64,000 nucleotides of DNA from Bacillota bacterium. Lineage in GTDB: Bacteria > Bacillota > Clostridia > Oscillospirales > Ruminococcaceae. A program made the position numbers and the translations under genes. The stretch is from positions 1-64,000 of the forward strand of contig JAEWLW010000088.1 of NCBI GenBank assembly GCA_023457355.1, written 5' to 3'. Under the pieces are notes generated by a model. It made no database searches. It saw only the letters and a program-made list of their open reading frames with translations, and was not told the DNA's origin. Below, in pieces: positions 42,634 to 50,801 of this stretch (its first letter is position 1; every line of letters starts with the position of its first letter).

Positions 42634-45078
42634 ATGGAAAACGGGCAAAAGGTTTTAATTGTCGGCGGCGTCGCAGGCGGCGCTTCCACCGCACCCAGAC
42701 TGCGCAGGCTCGATGAGCGGGCCCAGATTATCCTGTTTGAGCGCGGGGAATATGTCTCGTTCGCCAACTGCGGTCTTCCTTACTATATCGGCGGGGAGAT
42801 CAGGGAAAAATCGGCGTTGACGGTTCAGACACCACAGGATTTTATCGACAAATTTAATATCGACGTGCGGGTGTTCAATGAGATAACGGCGATTGATACC
42901 GCTAAAAAGACTGTAACGGTGAAAAACCTCCGGACCGGCAGCAGCTATGAAGAAAGCTATGATAAGCTGGTGCTTTCCATGGGGGCCGAGCCGGTGCGGC
43001 CACCCATTCCCGGCAGTGATTCCGACAAGGTGTTTACACTGCGCAACATCCCCGATACTTACAGGATAAAGGACTATATCGAAAAGCACAAGCCCGGCAG
43101 TGCAGTTGTAATGGGCGGTGGCTTCATTGGCGTTGAGATGGCCGAAAACCTTAATGCCGCCGGGCTTTGTGTCACGTTGGTTGAAATGGCCGATCAGGTC
43201 ATCGCACCGATAGACCCCGACATGGCGGCCGACGTGCACCGGCATATTGAAAGCAAAGGCGTCCGGCTGGAGCTGGGCAACGGCGTCAAAGGCATGCATG
43301 ACGACGGCTGCAAATTGCAGATTCAACTGGACAATGGCAACATGGAAGCCGATATGCTCATCATGGCCATCGGTGTTCGGCCTGAGACAAAGCTGGCCAA
43401 AGCGGCGGGCATCGCGTTAAATGAGCGTGGCGCAATAATTGTTGACGCGCACATGCGCACTTCGGTACCGGATATCTACGCCGTAGGCGATGCAATTCAG
43501 GTGACGGACAGCGTCACCGGACAGCCATGCTATGTGCCGCTGGCTGGCCCCGCCAACAAACAAGGGCGTATTGCGGCGGATAATATCTGCGGCATTCCAA
43601 GCGCCTACCCCGGCACGCAGGGCTCTTCCATCCTCAAGGTGTTTGATATGACGGTTGCTTCCACCGGCGTCAACGAAAAGACGGCAAAGCGTCTGGGGCT
43701 TTCCTACGACAAAGCATTTACTTATTCGGGTAATCACGCAGGGTATTACCCCGGCGCGGTTAACATGGCGATTAAAACCATTTTTGACACGGAAACCGGG
43801 CGCATTCTCGGCGTACAGATCGTCGGCTACGACGGCGTTGACAAGCGCTGCGACGTTTTGGCGACAGCTATCCGCGCCGGGATGACGGCCGGGGATCTCT
43901 GTAAGCTGGAGCTTTGCTATGCGCCGCCTTATGGCTCGGCAAAGGATCCTGTCAATATGGTCGGCTTTGTTATCGAGAACATTATCACCGGCAAAATGAA
44001 GCAGGTTCACTGGCACGACATCAAAGACCTGCCGTGCGACGGCAGCGTGACACTGATCGATACCCGCACACCCCTTGAATTTGAAAACGGCCATATCGAA
44101 GGCTTTTTAAACATGCCGCTTTCCCAGCTCAGAAAGCGTATAGCCGAGCTGGATAAATCGAAGCCGGTTTATGTCAACTGCCAGATTGGACTGAAGGCCT
44201 ATATCGCAGCCCGCGTCTTGATGCAAAACGGCTTTGATGCCTATGTGGTGGCAGGCGGCTTCCGCCTCTACAATTCCATCTTCGGCAAGCGTCCGCAGCC
44301 CTTGGCCGACGGGCAAAAATCCAATTGCTGCGAGCCGCGCGCCGGCAAAAGTGATGTGGTCATTGTCGATGCCTGCGGTATGTCCTGCCCGGGCCCAATT
44401 GTCAAGCTCTCAGGTGCGCTGAACACCGCCAAGGCCGGTGACGTTATCGAAATTTTCACCAGCGACCCGGCTTTTGCCAGCGATATTGAAGGCTTTTGCC
44501 GCCGAACCGGCAATATCTTTTTGGGGTTGGAAAGTCATAAGGGCATCAGCACCGCCAGAATCCAGAAAGGTGAAAAGCCACAGAGGGCAACCGTGGCCGG
44601 AGAAAATAAGGACAAGAAAAACATCATCGTTTTTTCCGGCGACCTGGATAAGGCGATCGCATCCTTTATTATTGCCAATGCCGCGGCAGCCATGGGGCGC
44701 AAGGTGAGCATGTTCTTTACTTTCTGGGGGCTCAACGTGCTGCGCAAGCCCGAAAAAGTCCGTGTTAAAAAGGACTTTATGTCCAAAATGTTCGGTATGA
44801 TGATGCCGCGCGGCAGCAAAAAGCTGGGTCTTTCCAAGATGAACATGGGCGGCATGGGCGCCAAGATGATACGCGGTGTCATGCAAAATAAAAATGTTGA
44901 CAGCCTTGAGGACCTGATCAAAATGGCTCAGGATAACGGCGTTGAACTGATTGCCTGCTCCATGAGCATGGACGTGATGGGCATCACCAGGGCTGAGCTG
45001 ATCGACGGGGTGCAGCTGGCGGGTGCAGCCGCCATGCTGGCCAACGCCGAAGAATCTGATATGTCGCTTTTCATCTGA
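42634..45078 (+). CDS. CoA-disulfide reductase-like flavoprotein fused to rhodanese, TusA and DsrE-like domains
   Basis: An 814-residue four-part protein. Residues about 1-445: FAD/NAD(P)H disulfide oxidoreductase with GGVAGGASTAPRLRRL and the redox Cys of VSFANCGLPYYIGG (C46), the CoADR/Nox/Npsr type. About 455-550: rhodanese with C516 in VYVNCQIGLKAY. About 573-650: TusA/SirA domain with CPGP (C585). About 660-814: DsrE-like domain with C775 in LIACSMSMDVMGI. Such fusions are thought to reduce or relay persulfide sulfur. Four thiol sites in one chain suggest internal sulfur hand-off. It shares the trxA transcription unit and has a strong terminator. Confidence 0.92.
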   Translation: MENGQKVLIVGGVAGGASTAPRLRRLDERAQIILFERGEYVSFANCGLPYYIGGEIREKSALTVQTPQDFIDKFNIDVRVFNEITAIDTAKKTVTVKNLRTGSSYEESYDKLVLSMGAEPVRPPIPGSDSDKVFTLRNIPDTYRIKDYIEKHKPGSAVVMGGGFIGVEMAENLNAAGLCVTLVEMADQVIAPIDPDMAADVHRHIESKGVRLELGNGVKGMHDDGCKLQIQLDNGNMEADMLIMAIGVRPETKLAKAAGIALNERGAIIVDAHMRTSVPDIYAVGDAIQVTDSVTGQPCYVPLAGPANKQGRIAADNICGIPSAYPGTQGSSILKVFDMTVASTGVNEKTAKRLGLSYDKAFTYSGNHAGYYPGAVNMAIKTIFDTETGRILGVQIVGYDGVDKRCDVLATAIRAGMTAGDLCKLELCYAPPYGSAKDPVNMVGFVIENIITGKMKQVHWHDIKDLPCDGSVTLIDTRTPLEFENGHIEGFLNMPLSQLRKRIAELDKSKPVYVNCQIGLKAYIAARVLMQNGFDAYVVAGGFRLYNSIFGKRPQPLADGQKSNCCEPRAGKSDVVIVDACGMSCPGPIVKLSGALNTAKAGDVIEIFTSDPAFASDIEGFCRRTGNIFLGLESHKGISTARIQKGEKPQRATVAGENKDKKNIIVFSGDLDKAIASFIIANAAAAMGRKVSMFFTFWGLNVLRKPEKVRVKKDFMSKMFGMMMPRGSKKLGLSKMNMGGMGAKMIRGVMQNKNVDSLEDLIKMAQDNGVELIACSMSMDVMGITRAELIDGVQLAGAAAMLANAEESDMSLFI

Positions 45079-45109
45079 TAAAATATGCTTCTTCAAACCT
45101 CCCATTCCA

Positions 45110-45150
45110 AAAGCCGGGGGCGGAAACCATCTGTTTCCGCCCCCGGCTTT
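45110..45150. terminator. bidirectional terminator between sulfur flavoprotein and Crp/Fnr genes
   Basis: Perfect arms around GCCGGGGGCGGAAAC with A and T runs at the ends, between convergent genes. Confidence 0.88.
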
Positions 45151-45173
45151 GATAGCGGGCATTTCGGCAGCAT

Positions 45174-45851
45174 TCACTGTGCCAGCCGACGCAGCTTCGC
45201 TTTATCAATGACTTTAAGTCCGCCGCGGGAAAGGGTGACAACACCCTCCTGCGCAAAATATTTTAACATACGGCTGACAACCTCTCTGGCGCTGCCCATA
45301 TACCGGGCAATCTGTTCATGGGTCAGCTTAATTTCATCACTGTTCCCTTTGGCCAGCTCGTCAATGAGGAAAATGGCCAGACGCTTATCGACGCTCATGA
45401 ACAGCACCTGCTGCATGGCCCACATCACATCTGAGAAGCGGGTAGTTGCCAACTGATAACCAAAACATTTTACATAGATATTCCGGTCGGCCAGCTGATG
45501 GAATACGGCGGAGTTAATCAGTAAAACTTCGGTATCCTCTTCTGCGTCAATGAAGACGTCAAACGTGATGGCATCCAGCACACAGGAGGCCGACAGAATG
45601 CAAACGTCGCCCTTGAACAGGCGATATAACGTAATATCGCGGCCGTCTTCCGACAGGATATACGTTCGCAGCTGGCCGCTCTTTATCAGCATAATGCCCA
45701 CACAGTCGTCGCCGCCACCGTGAACGCCTGTGCCCTTGGCGTATTTAACGGGCATGGTATTATCGCAAAGCAGATGTTTTTCATCATTTGAAAGCTGTTC
45801 CCAAAAGGAAAGATTTTTAATAAACAGATCTGTACAGTCCTGTTGCAGCAT
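45174..45851 (-). CDS. Crp/Fnr family transcriptional regulator
   Basis: A 225-residue regulator. The N-terminal cNMP-fold sensor (about 15-140) lacks the FNR CX2-5C cluster spacing but has several cysteines (C6, C29, C50 among them). The C-terminal winged helix has LTHEQIARYMGSAREVVSRMLKYFAQEGVV. Its recognition helix carries RExxSR, which in this family reads TGTGA/TTGAT-like half-sites. The ATG follows AAAGGGG. Convergent with the sulfur flavoprotein gene, it is the obvious candidate to bind the matching sites at 41132 and 42160. Signal unknown. Confidence 0.92.
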   Translation of the reverse strand: MLQQDCTDLFIKNLSFWEQLSNDEKHLLCDNTMPVKYAKGTGVHGGGDDCVGIMLIKSGQLRTYILSEDGRDITLYRLFKGDVCILSASCVLDAITFDVFIDAEEDTEVLLINSAVFHQLADRNIYVKCFGYQLATTRFSDVMWAMQQVLFMSVDKRLAIFLIDELAKGNSDEIKLTHEQIARYMGSAREVVSRMLKYFAQEGVVTLSRGGLKVIDKAKLRRLAQ

Positions 45852-46117
45852 ACAATACGCCCCTTTCTGCGGTAATGGATCACCAGCTTAAAGAACTGAC
45901 GTTATCATTTTAGCACAAAAAGGGCTGAAAAGTGCATCTGAAGGGAAAAATCATTCAAACTGCGCGCTCACAGCCACAATACCGGACGCGTCTGCACTGT
46001 GCCGATGCCCCAACAGCGCATACTATTTTACAGTCGCTTCGGGGATTCAATCATATAAGCTGGCTTTTATGGCCAAGGCTTGGTATAATATTCTAAAATA
46101 TTTAAGAGGATGAGACC

Positions 46118-46522
46118 ATGCAAATCAGCTATAAGGCAATTCACGATATTGATAAGGCACAGCTGCAGGGGTTGTTTTTAGCGCTCGAATGGTCCAGCGG
46201 GCATTACCCCGATCAGCTTCATGCCGCCATGAAGAATTATGAAACGGTGTATTCCGCCTGGGACGGCGACAAGCTGGTTGGGTTGTTGTGCGCAATGGAT
46301 GACGGTGTGATGACAGCGTATATCCACTACTTTCTGGTTCATCCCGACTACCAACGCCACGGCATTGGAAAACAGCTGATGGAGATGGCAAAGCAGCATT
46401 ATCAGGACTATCTGCGCATTGTTTTAATCGCTTACGATACGGCCGTGCCGTTTTATCAGGCGTGCGGTTTTGAAAAAGGACACGATGAATCGCCAATGTT
46501 CATCACTTCGCTGTGGACCTGA
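46118..46522 (+). CDS. GNAT family N-acetyltransferase
   Basis: A 134-residue single-domain acetyltransferase. Motif A for acetyl-CoA binding reads VHPDYQRHGIGKQLMEMAKQHY, preceded by the strand MTAYIHYFLV and followed by the YDTAVPFYQACGFEKG motif near the end. Its acceptor is unknown. The 266 nt between it and the Crp/Fnr gene hold a TATAAT-like -10 at about 46085 but no clear -35. Confidence 0.9.
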   Translation: MQISYKAIHDIDKAQLQGLFLALEWSSGHYPDQLHAAMKNYETVYSAWDGDKLVGLLCAMDDGVMTAYIHYFLVHPDYQRHGIGKQLMEMAKQHYQDYLRIVLIAYDTAVPFYQACGFEKGHDESPMFITSLWT

Positions 46523-46610
46523 CCCCCTGAAAAGCGCAGCAGGCCCGGATTTAAATTGACGAACCCCCTGCTTTGTGCTACCATATGGACGAAAGGTTGG
46601 TGGAAAATTA

Positions 46611-46991
46611 ATGAAAGAGATCATTTCAAGCCAAAACGCACCAAGTGCCATTGGCCCCTATTCTCAAGCTGTTCGCGCCGGCAATTTTCTCTATATCTCG
46701 GGCCAGCTTGCCATTAACCCTGCAACCGGCGAACTTGCAGGTACGGATATCGCCGCCCAGACCACTCAGGCGCTTAAGAACATCGGCGCCATCCTCAAAG
46801 AGGCGGGCATGGATTACTGCGACGTTGTTAAAACTACCGTTTTACTAAGCGATATCAACGATTTTGTCCCCATGAACCGGGAGTATGCCAAGTTTTTTCT
46901 CAGTGACTGCCCGGCGCGCGCAGCTTTTCAGGTTGCCGCACTTCCCAAGGCGGGACTGGTTGAAATTGAAGCGGTTGCCTACAAAGAATAA
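46611..46991 (+). CDS. RidA family reactive intermediate/imine deaminase
   Basis: A 126-residue member of the YjgF/YER057c/UK114 family, which hydrolyses reactive enamines and imines such as 2-aminoacrylate made by PLP enzymes. Signature blocks are APSAIGPYSQAVRAGNFLYISGQLAINPATGEL, the catalytic Arg in CPARAAFQVAALPKAGLVEIEAVA, and the final Glu. The start at 46611 has GGTGGA upstream; the ORF extension to 46575 is not family-like. Confidence 0.96.
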   Translation: MKEIISSQNAPSAIGPYSQAVRAGNFLYISGQLAINPATGELAGTDIAAQTTQALKNIGAILKEAGMDYCDVVKTTVLLSDINDFVPMNREYAKFFLSDCPARAAFQVAALPKAGLVEIEAVAYKE

Positions 46992-47020
46992 ATCCTCAAA
47001 TCTATCGCCAGTTTAAATTT

Positions 47021-47078
47021 AAAATGCCAACCTCCAAGAGACAGGGCATTCCTGTCGGCCCGGAGGTTGGCATTTTGC
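47021..47078 (+). terminator. terminator of the RidA gene
   Basis: AAATGCCAACCTCC pairs with GGAGGTTGGCATTT across a 26-nt loop that can itself fold. Confidence 0.78.
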
Positions 47079-47112
47079 CTAACCGGTAAATTCTAAAAAC
47101 CTGACAGCAACG

Positions 47113-47165
47113 AACAGGCCGCCTGCGCGGGGGCATGCCTGCCCGCCAGCGGTGCCTGTTGTTCT
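47113..47165. terminator. strong hairpin after the CoA-binding protein gene
   Basis: AACAGGC and GCCTGTT close a long GC-rich stem, with TTCTTTT on the plus side. It probably ends transcripts of the CoA-binding protein gene arriving on the minus strand. Confidence 0.55.
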
Positions 47166-47224
47166 TTTGCACAATTCCCCTGTTGCCTGGCCTTATAAAA
47201 CTACTTTACAGGGTCAACGTTCCA

Positions 47225-47581
47225 TTATTTTGCGTACAGCCGCAGCCCCACCAAAACGCAGCCTTCAATATAGGGAAGATTATTCTCCTCTAAATATGCC
47301 TTCAGCGTATCGCTTTCGGCGCCGGGCTGAATGACGATGGATTTAAACGGCTTTTTGTTCTCCCTGATTAGCTGCAACCCCTTTGCCGGATTGATGCACA
47401 GGTCGATAATATCGATATCGCCCTCAACATCATTGAGGGAAGCCAGCTCCTTGCCAACCGCCTGTGCCTGATAGCCCTTTTCCTGTAGCCCTTTTTTAAT
47501 TTTATAAGCGTATTTCTCTTCGTTTAAAGTATCACCGACCACCACAAAATTGTGCTGCTGCATAATTTCTTTTAAGTCCAT
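47225..47581 (-). CDS. CoA-binding domain protein (YccU-like)
   Basis: A 118-residue Rossmann protein resembling the CoA-binding domain of succinyl-CoA synthetase alpha. It starts with FVVVGDTLNEEKYAYKIKKGLQEKGYQAQAV, continues with IDIIDLCINPAKGLQLI, and has the conserved VIQPGAESDTLKAYLEENNLPYIEGCVLV. In the YccU/CoA_binding_2 family the ligand may be CoA or NAD; role unknown. The ATG at 47581 follows GGGAGGTG. Confidence 0.85.
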   Translation of the reverse strand: MDLKEIMQQHNFVVVGDTLNEEKYAYKIKKGLQEKGYQAQAVGKELASLNDVEGDIDIIDLCINPAKGLQLIRENKKPFKSIVIQPGAESDTLKAYLEENNLPYIEGCVLVGLRLYAK

Positions 47582-47835
47582 AGATACACCTCCCAATTTT
47601 TTGTGTTTACCGGGCTTGCCTGTTTCCTTATAACAATATTAGCAAACAGAGGCTGAAAACGGAACCCTTCTTTATAATTTTGGCGTTTTATTTTGCTCAA
47701 ATTTATTAATCGCGCCATCAGTCCCGGCATTTTTAAAGAATATCTTTAATTGTGCACCGCCTATGTTATACTAGTAAATAGAATCGCCACTTGCCCGGCC
47801 CGTTATGCCCGGGGATACTGAAAAGGAGGCACCTC

Positions 47836-48351
47836 ATGGCCCTTGTTCTGAGCATTGTCGGAATCAACATCATCTATGTCTCGCTAAATACGCTGCGCAC
47901 CATTTTAGTCATTAAGGGGCAGCGGCTACCGGCCGCATTGCTTTCTATTTTTGAAGTAGGTATTTACCTGCTGGGGCTGACGATGGTTCTTAAAAACTTA
48001 ACCAGCCCGCTTAATATCGCCGCCTATTGCGCCGGATTTGGTATCGGCGTTTATATCGGCAGTTGCCTTGAGCAGCGGCTGGCGCTCGGCTACGTCAATG
48101 TTCAGGTCATTGTTAATTCGACCGATTGCAACCTGCCCGGCCTATTGCGCGAACAAGGCTATGGTGTAACAGCCTGGCAGGCGCAGGGCCGTGACGGCGC
48201 CCGGCTGGTGTTACAGGTGTTGGCCAAGCGGAGCGACGAAAAATCGTTGCTGGCTTTTTTAAAAACCACCGCACCAAATGCGTTTATCGTTTCTTACGAG
48301 CCCAAAAATTTTGTCGGCGGCTTTTGGACCAAGCATATCCGCACCTTTTAA
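47836..48351 (+). CDS. UPF0316 / DUF2179-type membrane protein
   Basis: A 171-residue protein with three N-terminal membrane helices (about 1-75), including ILVIKGQRLPAALLSIFEVGIYLLGL, and a C-terminal DUF2179 domain (VNVQVIVNSTDCNLPGLLREQGYGVTAWQAQGRDG). This is the arrangement of UPF0316 (YebE) proteins. DUF2179 resembles small ligand-binding domains; function unknown. AAGGAGG precedes the ATG at 47836, and a TATACT -10 lies at about 47767. Confidence 0.87.
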   Translation: MALVLSIVGINIIYVSLNTLRTILVIKGQRLPAALLSIFEVGIYLLGLTMVLKNLTSPLNIAAYCAGFGIGVYIGSCLEQRLALGYVNVQVIVNSTDCNLPGLLREQGYGVTAWQAQGRDGARLVLQVLAKRSDEKSLLAFLKTTAPNAFIVSYEPKNFVGGFWTKHIRTF

Positions 48352-48448
48352 CCCGAACTTAACCGCAAGGACGCTTTTAACATGCTGCAAAAGCTTAAAG
48401 CGCGCCGGCGGCACAAAGTCCTATCCGGCAACAACAGCATCAAGAGAA

Positions 48449-48486
48449 CCCCGGGGTTATGGAACTCCCGCGGGGAACCTTTTTTA
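48449..48486 (+). terminator. terminator of the UPF0316 gene
   Basis: CCCCGGGG and CCCGCGGGG fold with a 10-nt loop, then AACCTTTTTT. Confidence 0.65.
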
Positions 48487-49152
48487 TCAGGCGTGCGATG
48501 GCGGTTTTTTATCCTTCGCCTTTTTTACAGGGGCGTATTCCTTCATGCCCGGAATCGCACCATTGGCGACAGCCCAGATGTAGAAACTGGCTACCGTGCC
48601 ATAAGGGCTATAACGCCGCCTGTATTTTTCGAACAGCTTTCGGTCAATTTTTCGGTGATGGTACAGCATTCTTAAGCCCCGCTGAATCGCAAGGTCACCA
48701 AAGCTTAATACGTCGGGACGCTGTAGCGAAAAAATCATCAGCATTTCAGCGGTCCACACGCCGATTCCTTTTAATGCCGCCAATTCGGCAATCACCTCGT
48801 CATCCTTCTTTTCCGCAAGCGCATTTATATCAAAGGCGCCGTGATGTACTTTTTGCGCAAAGTCTTTGATGTATTCGGCCTTTTTAAAAGAGATACCACA
48901 GGCTTGCAGGGCCGGTGTGTCGGTGGCGTATATTTTTTCAGGCGTAATTTCGCCCAGCGCGTCGGCCATTCGCCGCCAGATAGTCGCCTGCGCCGCCATT
49001 GAAATCTGCTGCCCAACAATATGATGCACCACTGAGGCGAATAAATCGCTGTTGGTGTTGCGTTCAAGCGGACCAAGCGCATCAATCACCTGAGCCAGGC
49101 GCTTATCCTTCTTTTTCAAATATTCCAGTTCTTTTTCTCCGTATAAAAACAC
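48487..49152 (-). CDS. DNA-3-methyladenine glycosylase II, AlkA-type (HhH-GPD)
   Basis: A 221-residue base-excision repair enzyme. The helix-hairpin-helix reads LAALKGIGVWTAEMLMIF and is followed by the catalytic Asp in LSFGDLAIQRG; HHIVGQQISMAAQATIWRRM is the other conserved block. It removes alkylated purines. The start is the GTG at 49152, chosen because AAAGGCGGTGA (one mismatch to the ideal site) ends 7 nt before it; the ATG at 49182 has no site. The tail KKAKDKKPPSHA is basic. Confidence 0.92.
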   Translation of the reverse strand: MFLYGEKELEYLKKKDKRLAQVIDALGPLERNTNSDLFASVVHHIVGQQISMAAQATIWRRMADALGEITPEKIYATDTPALQACGISFKKAEYIKDFAQKVHHGAFDINALAEKKDDEVIAELAALKGIGVWTAEMLMIFSLQRPDVLSFGDLAIQRGLRMLYHHRKIDRKLFEKYRRRYSPYGTVASFYIWAVANGAIPGMKEYAPVKKAKDKKPPSHA

Positions 49153-49250
49153 TTTTCCGTCACCGCCTTTTATGGCTATCATACCAGAAAACCGTTCAAT
49201 TTTCTTCTCCTTTTGTTATCTTAAATTTATCCCGGTTTTTAACCCGACGA

Positions 49251-49285
49251 AAAAGGATAAGGCCAGTTAACGGCCTTATCCTTTT
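49251..49285. terminator. terminator of the TetR/FMN reductase operon
   Basis: AAAAGGATAAGGCC and GGCCTTATCCTTTT, 5 nt beyond the flavoprotein gene. Confidence 0.85.
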
Positions 49286-49289
49286 ATGA

Positions 49290-49868
49290 TTAGCCGCGCG
49301 CCCAGCAGCGTTGGATTTTGTTTAAAATATTTTGCGGCAGTATAGGGGAATTTTTGGCATCGGCAAAAGCAACACAGCCCATTGGCTTCATGCCGGAATA
49401 TTTAAAAAACTCTTTCATCGCCCGCAGCGTGCCAACACTCTGCCCCGAAATCCATGAAATGGGAAACGGCGCATCACAGGCGGTCAACAACAGATACTGT
49501 TGTTCGGGCGACAGACGCGGCTGCGGATAGCCGCCGTCCGCTTTTATGACGGTTCCCACCAGTCGGTCAAACAAGTTCTTCACCGCAGCCGGAACATTTG
49601 CCCAATAGGTGGGTGCGGCCAGCACAACCCGGTCGGCCTTCTTTAAAAGCGCCGCTATCTCAGCCGCGTCATCTTGAATCATACATACCCCGGTTGTGTT
49701 GCAGCGGCGGCATCCGACGCAAAACCCCAGCTTTTTTTCATATAGATGCACGGTGTGCACCTGCCAACCGTCTTTTAGTGCGGCGTTGACCACACAATTG
49801 AGCATCGCAGCAGTTGAACCGCCCCGGTGGGGGCTGCCTAAAATAGCAAGCAGCATTTTGTCATGCAT
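49290..49868 (-). CDS. NADPH-dependent FMN reductase / flavodoxin-fold oxidoreductase
   Basis: A 192-residue flavoprotein. The FMN phosphate loop is LAILGSPHRGGSTAAML; then CVGCRRCNTTGVCMIQDDAAEI, the cysteine block of the iron-sulfur-flavoprotein/NAD(P)H reductase group; then VVLAAPTYWANVPAAVKNLFDRL. It probably reduces quinones or metals using NAD(P)H; whether the cysteines bind a cluster is uncertain. The ATG at 49868 follows GGAGG and lies inside the end of the TetR gene (8-nt overlap), so the two are coupled. Confidence 0.9.
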   Translation of the reverse strand: MHDKMLLAILGSPHRGGSTAAMLNCVVNAALKDGWQVHTVHLYEKKLGFCVGCRRCNTTGVCMIQDDAAEIAALLKKADRVVLAAPTYWANVPAAVKNLFDRLVGTVIKADGGYPQPRLSPEQQYLLLTACDAPFPISWISGQSVGTLRAMKEFFKYSGMKPMGCVAFADAKNSPILPQNILNKIQRCWARG

Positions 49869-50508
49869 CCCTTTGTTCCTCCATTGAGATAACCTGATAA
49901 AGCTTTTCAAACCCGTCTTTTAAAAACTGTTGCTTTGAAATACTCAGATACTGCTCGAGATAAGCCTGTTTGGCAGAAGATGTCTGAATTAAGCCCGACA
50001 AGGTGGCCCAAAACCAAAAAACAGTTTGAACAACCTGCAGATGGGACTGATTTTTGCCTATTCCCGTTTCCCCGCGAATAAAAGTTGAAAGCGTTTGATT
50101 AATCTGTTCGCCCACATCAAATATCTCCTTTTCAACAGGCAAGTACATACCGCTTTCAAAGTCCACGTTTATTTCCCCCAATGCCAACGTATAATAAAGC
50201 GGATATTTTGCCTGGTAATCAACCAAGGTGAAACAAATTCTATCGTACTTTTCTTTGGGTGTTCCCGGCTCAAAAACCGCTTTGTCCAGGCAGTCCTTTA
50301 ATAACCTCATGCTTTTAAGCGCCAGTAAGCCGACAATCTCTTCTTTGTTGGCAAAATAGACATACAGTGTCGCTTTACTGTAGCCTGCCTGTTTGGCGAT
50401 ATCATCCATTGTGGTGCCCTGAACACCTTTTTCTCCAAACAGCTGCGCCGCGGCCACTGCAATATTCTCCCGGTGCACCCCTTCGGGTTCTTTTCTCCTG
50501 CGCCCCAT
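49861..50508 (-). CDS. TetR/AcrR family transcriptional regulator
   Basis: A 215-residue repressor. Its HTH (about 15-60) reads IAVAAAQLFGEKGVQGTTMDDIAKQAGYSKATLYVYFANKEEIVGLL, a textbook TetR N terminus; the rest is the helical ligand domain. It is the first gene of a two-gene operon with the FMN reductase. A perfect 14-bp inverted repeat overlaps its -10 box, so it should repress itself and the reductase until an inducer, perhaps a quinone-like compound, binds. Confidence 0.93.
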   Translation of the reverse strand: MGRRRKEPEGVHRENIAVAAAQLFGEKGVQGTTMDDIAKQAGYSKATLYVYFANKEEIVGLLALKSMRLLKDCLDKAVFEPGTPKEKYDRICFTLVDYQAKYPLYYTLALGEINVDFESGMYLPVEKEIFDVGEQINQTLSTFIRGETGIGKNQSHLQVVQTVFWFWATLSGLIQTSSAKQAYLEQYLSISKQQFLKDGFEKLYQVISMEEQRDA

Positions 50509-50523
50509 TGTGGAAATCTCCCC

Positions 50524-50564
50524 TGCTAAAATTAATTAAACTTAAAGTACAATTAATTTTAGCA
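50524..50564. promoter_or_regulatory. operator of the TetR/FMN reductase operon
   Basis: A perfect inverted repeat, TGCTAAAATTAATT (50524-50537) and its complement (50551-50564), with a 13-nt spacer. One arm contains the -10 box of the operon promoter and lies 16 nt before the TetR start. Confidence 0.75.
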
Positions 50565-50584
50565 ATGTTTTTCTTCCGTGTCAA
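50556..50584 (-). promoter_or_regulatory. promoter of the TetR/FMN reductase operon
   Basis: Minus strand TTGACA (50579-50584), 17-nt spacer, TAAAAT (50556-50561). Confidence 0.8.
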
Positions 50585-50615
50585 GAGGATTTCTTGTTTT
50601 TAGGAAAATAGTGAA

Positions 50616-50644
50616 GGCGCAATGCTTTTATAAAGCATTGCGCC
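50616..50644. terminator. perfect hairpin between TetR and aminotransferase genes
   Basis: Arms GGCGCAATGCTTT and AAAGCATTGCGCC with a TAT loop. No immediate T run, so termination is possible but unproven. The following stretch to 50801 has an AAGCAAC/GTTGCTT pair but no gene. Confidence 0.5.
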
Positions 50645-50801
50645 CCAGCTGGTCAAAAATAATATAAAACCTTAAATTAAGCAACAAACTGCCGACAGCC
50701 CTTGAGCCCGTATCTCTCCATTTAACACCGAGGGTGGCGTCAGTGTCCGTCCGCTGCCGTTGCTTCATTAAATCAAAAAATACATTTGACAGATTAAAAT
50801 G

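Noticed and set aside
44410..45177. A 255-codon minus-strand frame opposite the sulfur flavoprotein
   Set aside because: Fully inside a well-supported gene on the other strand, with no start site of its own.
50731..50755. T-box-like word AGGGTGGCGTC
   Set aside because: A T-box needs a plus-strand aminoacyl-synthetase, biosynthesis or transport gene downstream; here the next genes are on the minus strand and the specifier stem cannot be seen.
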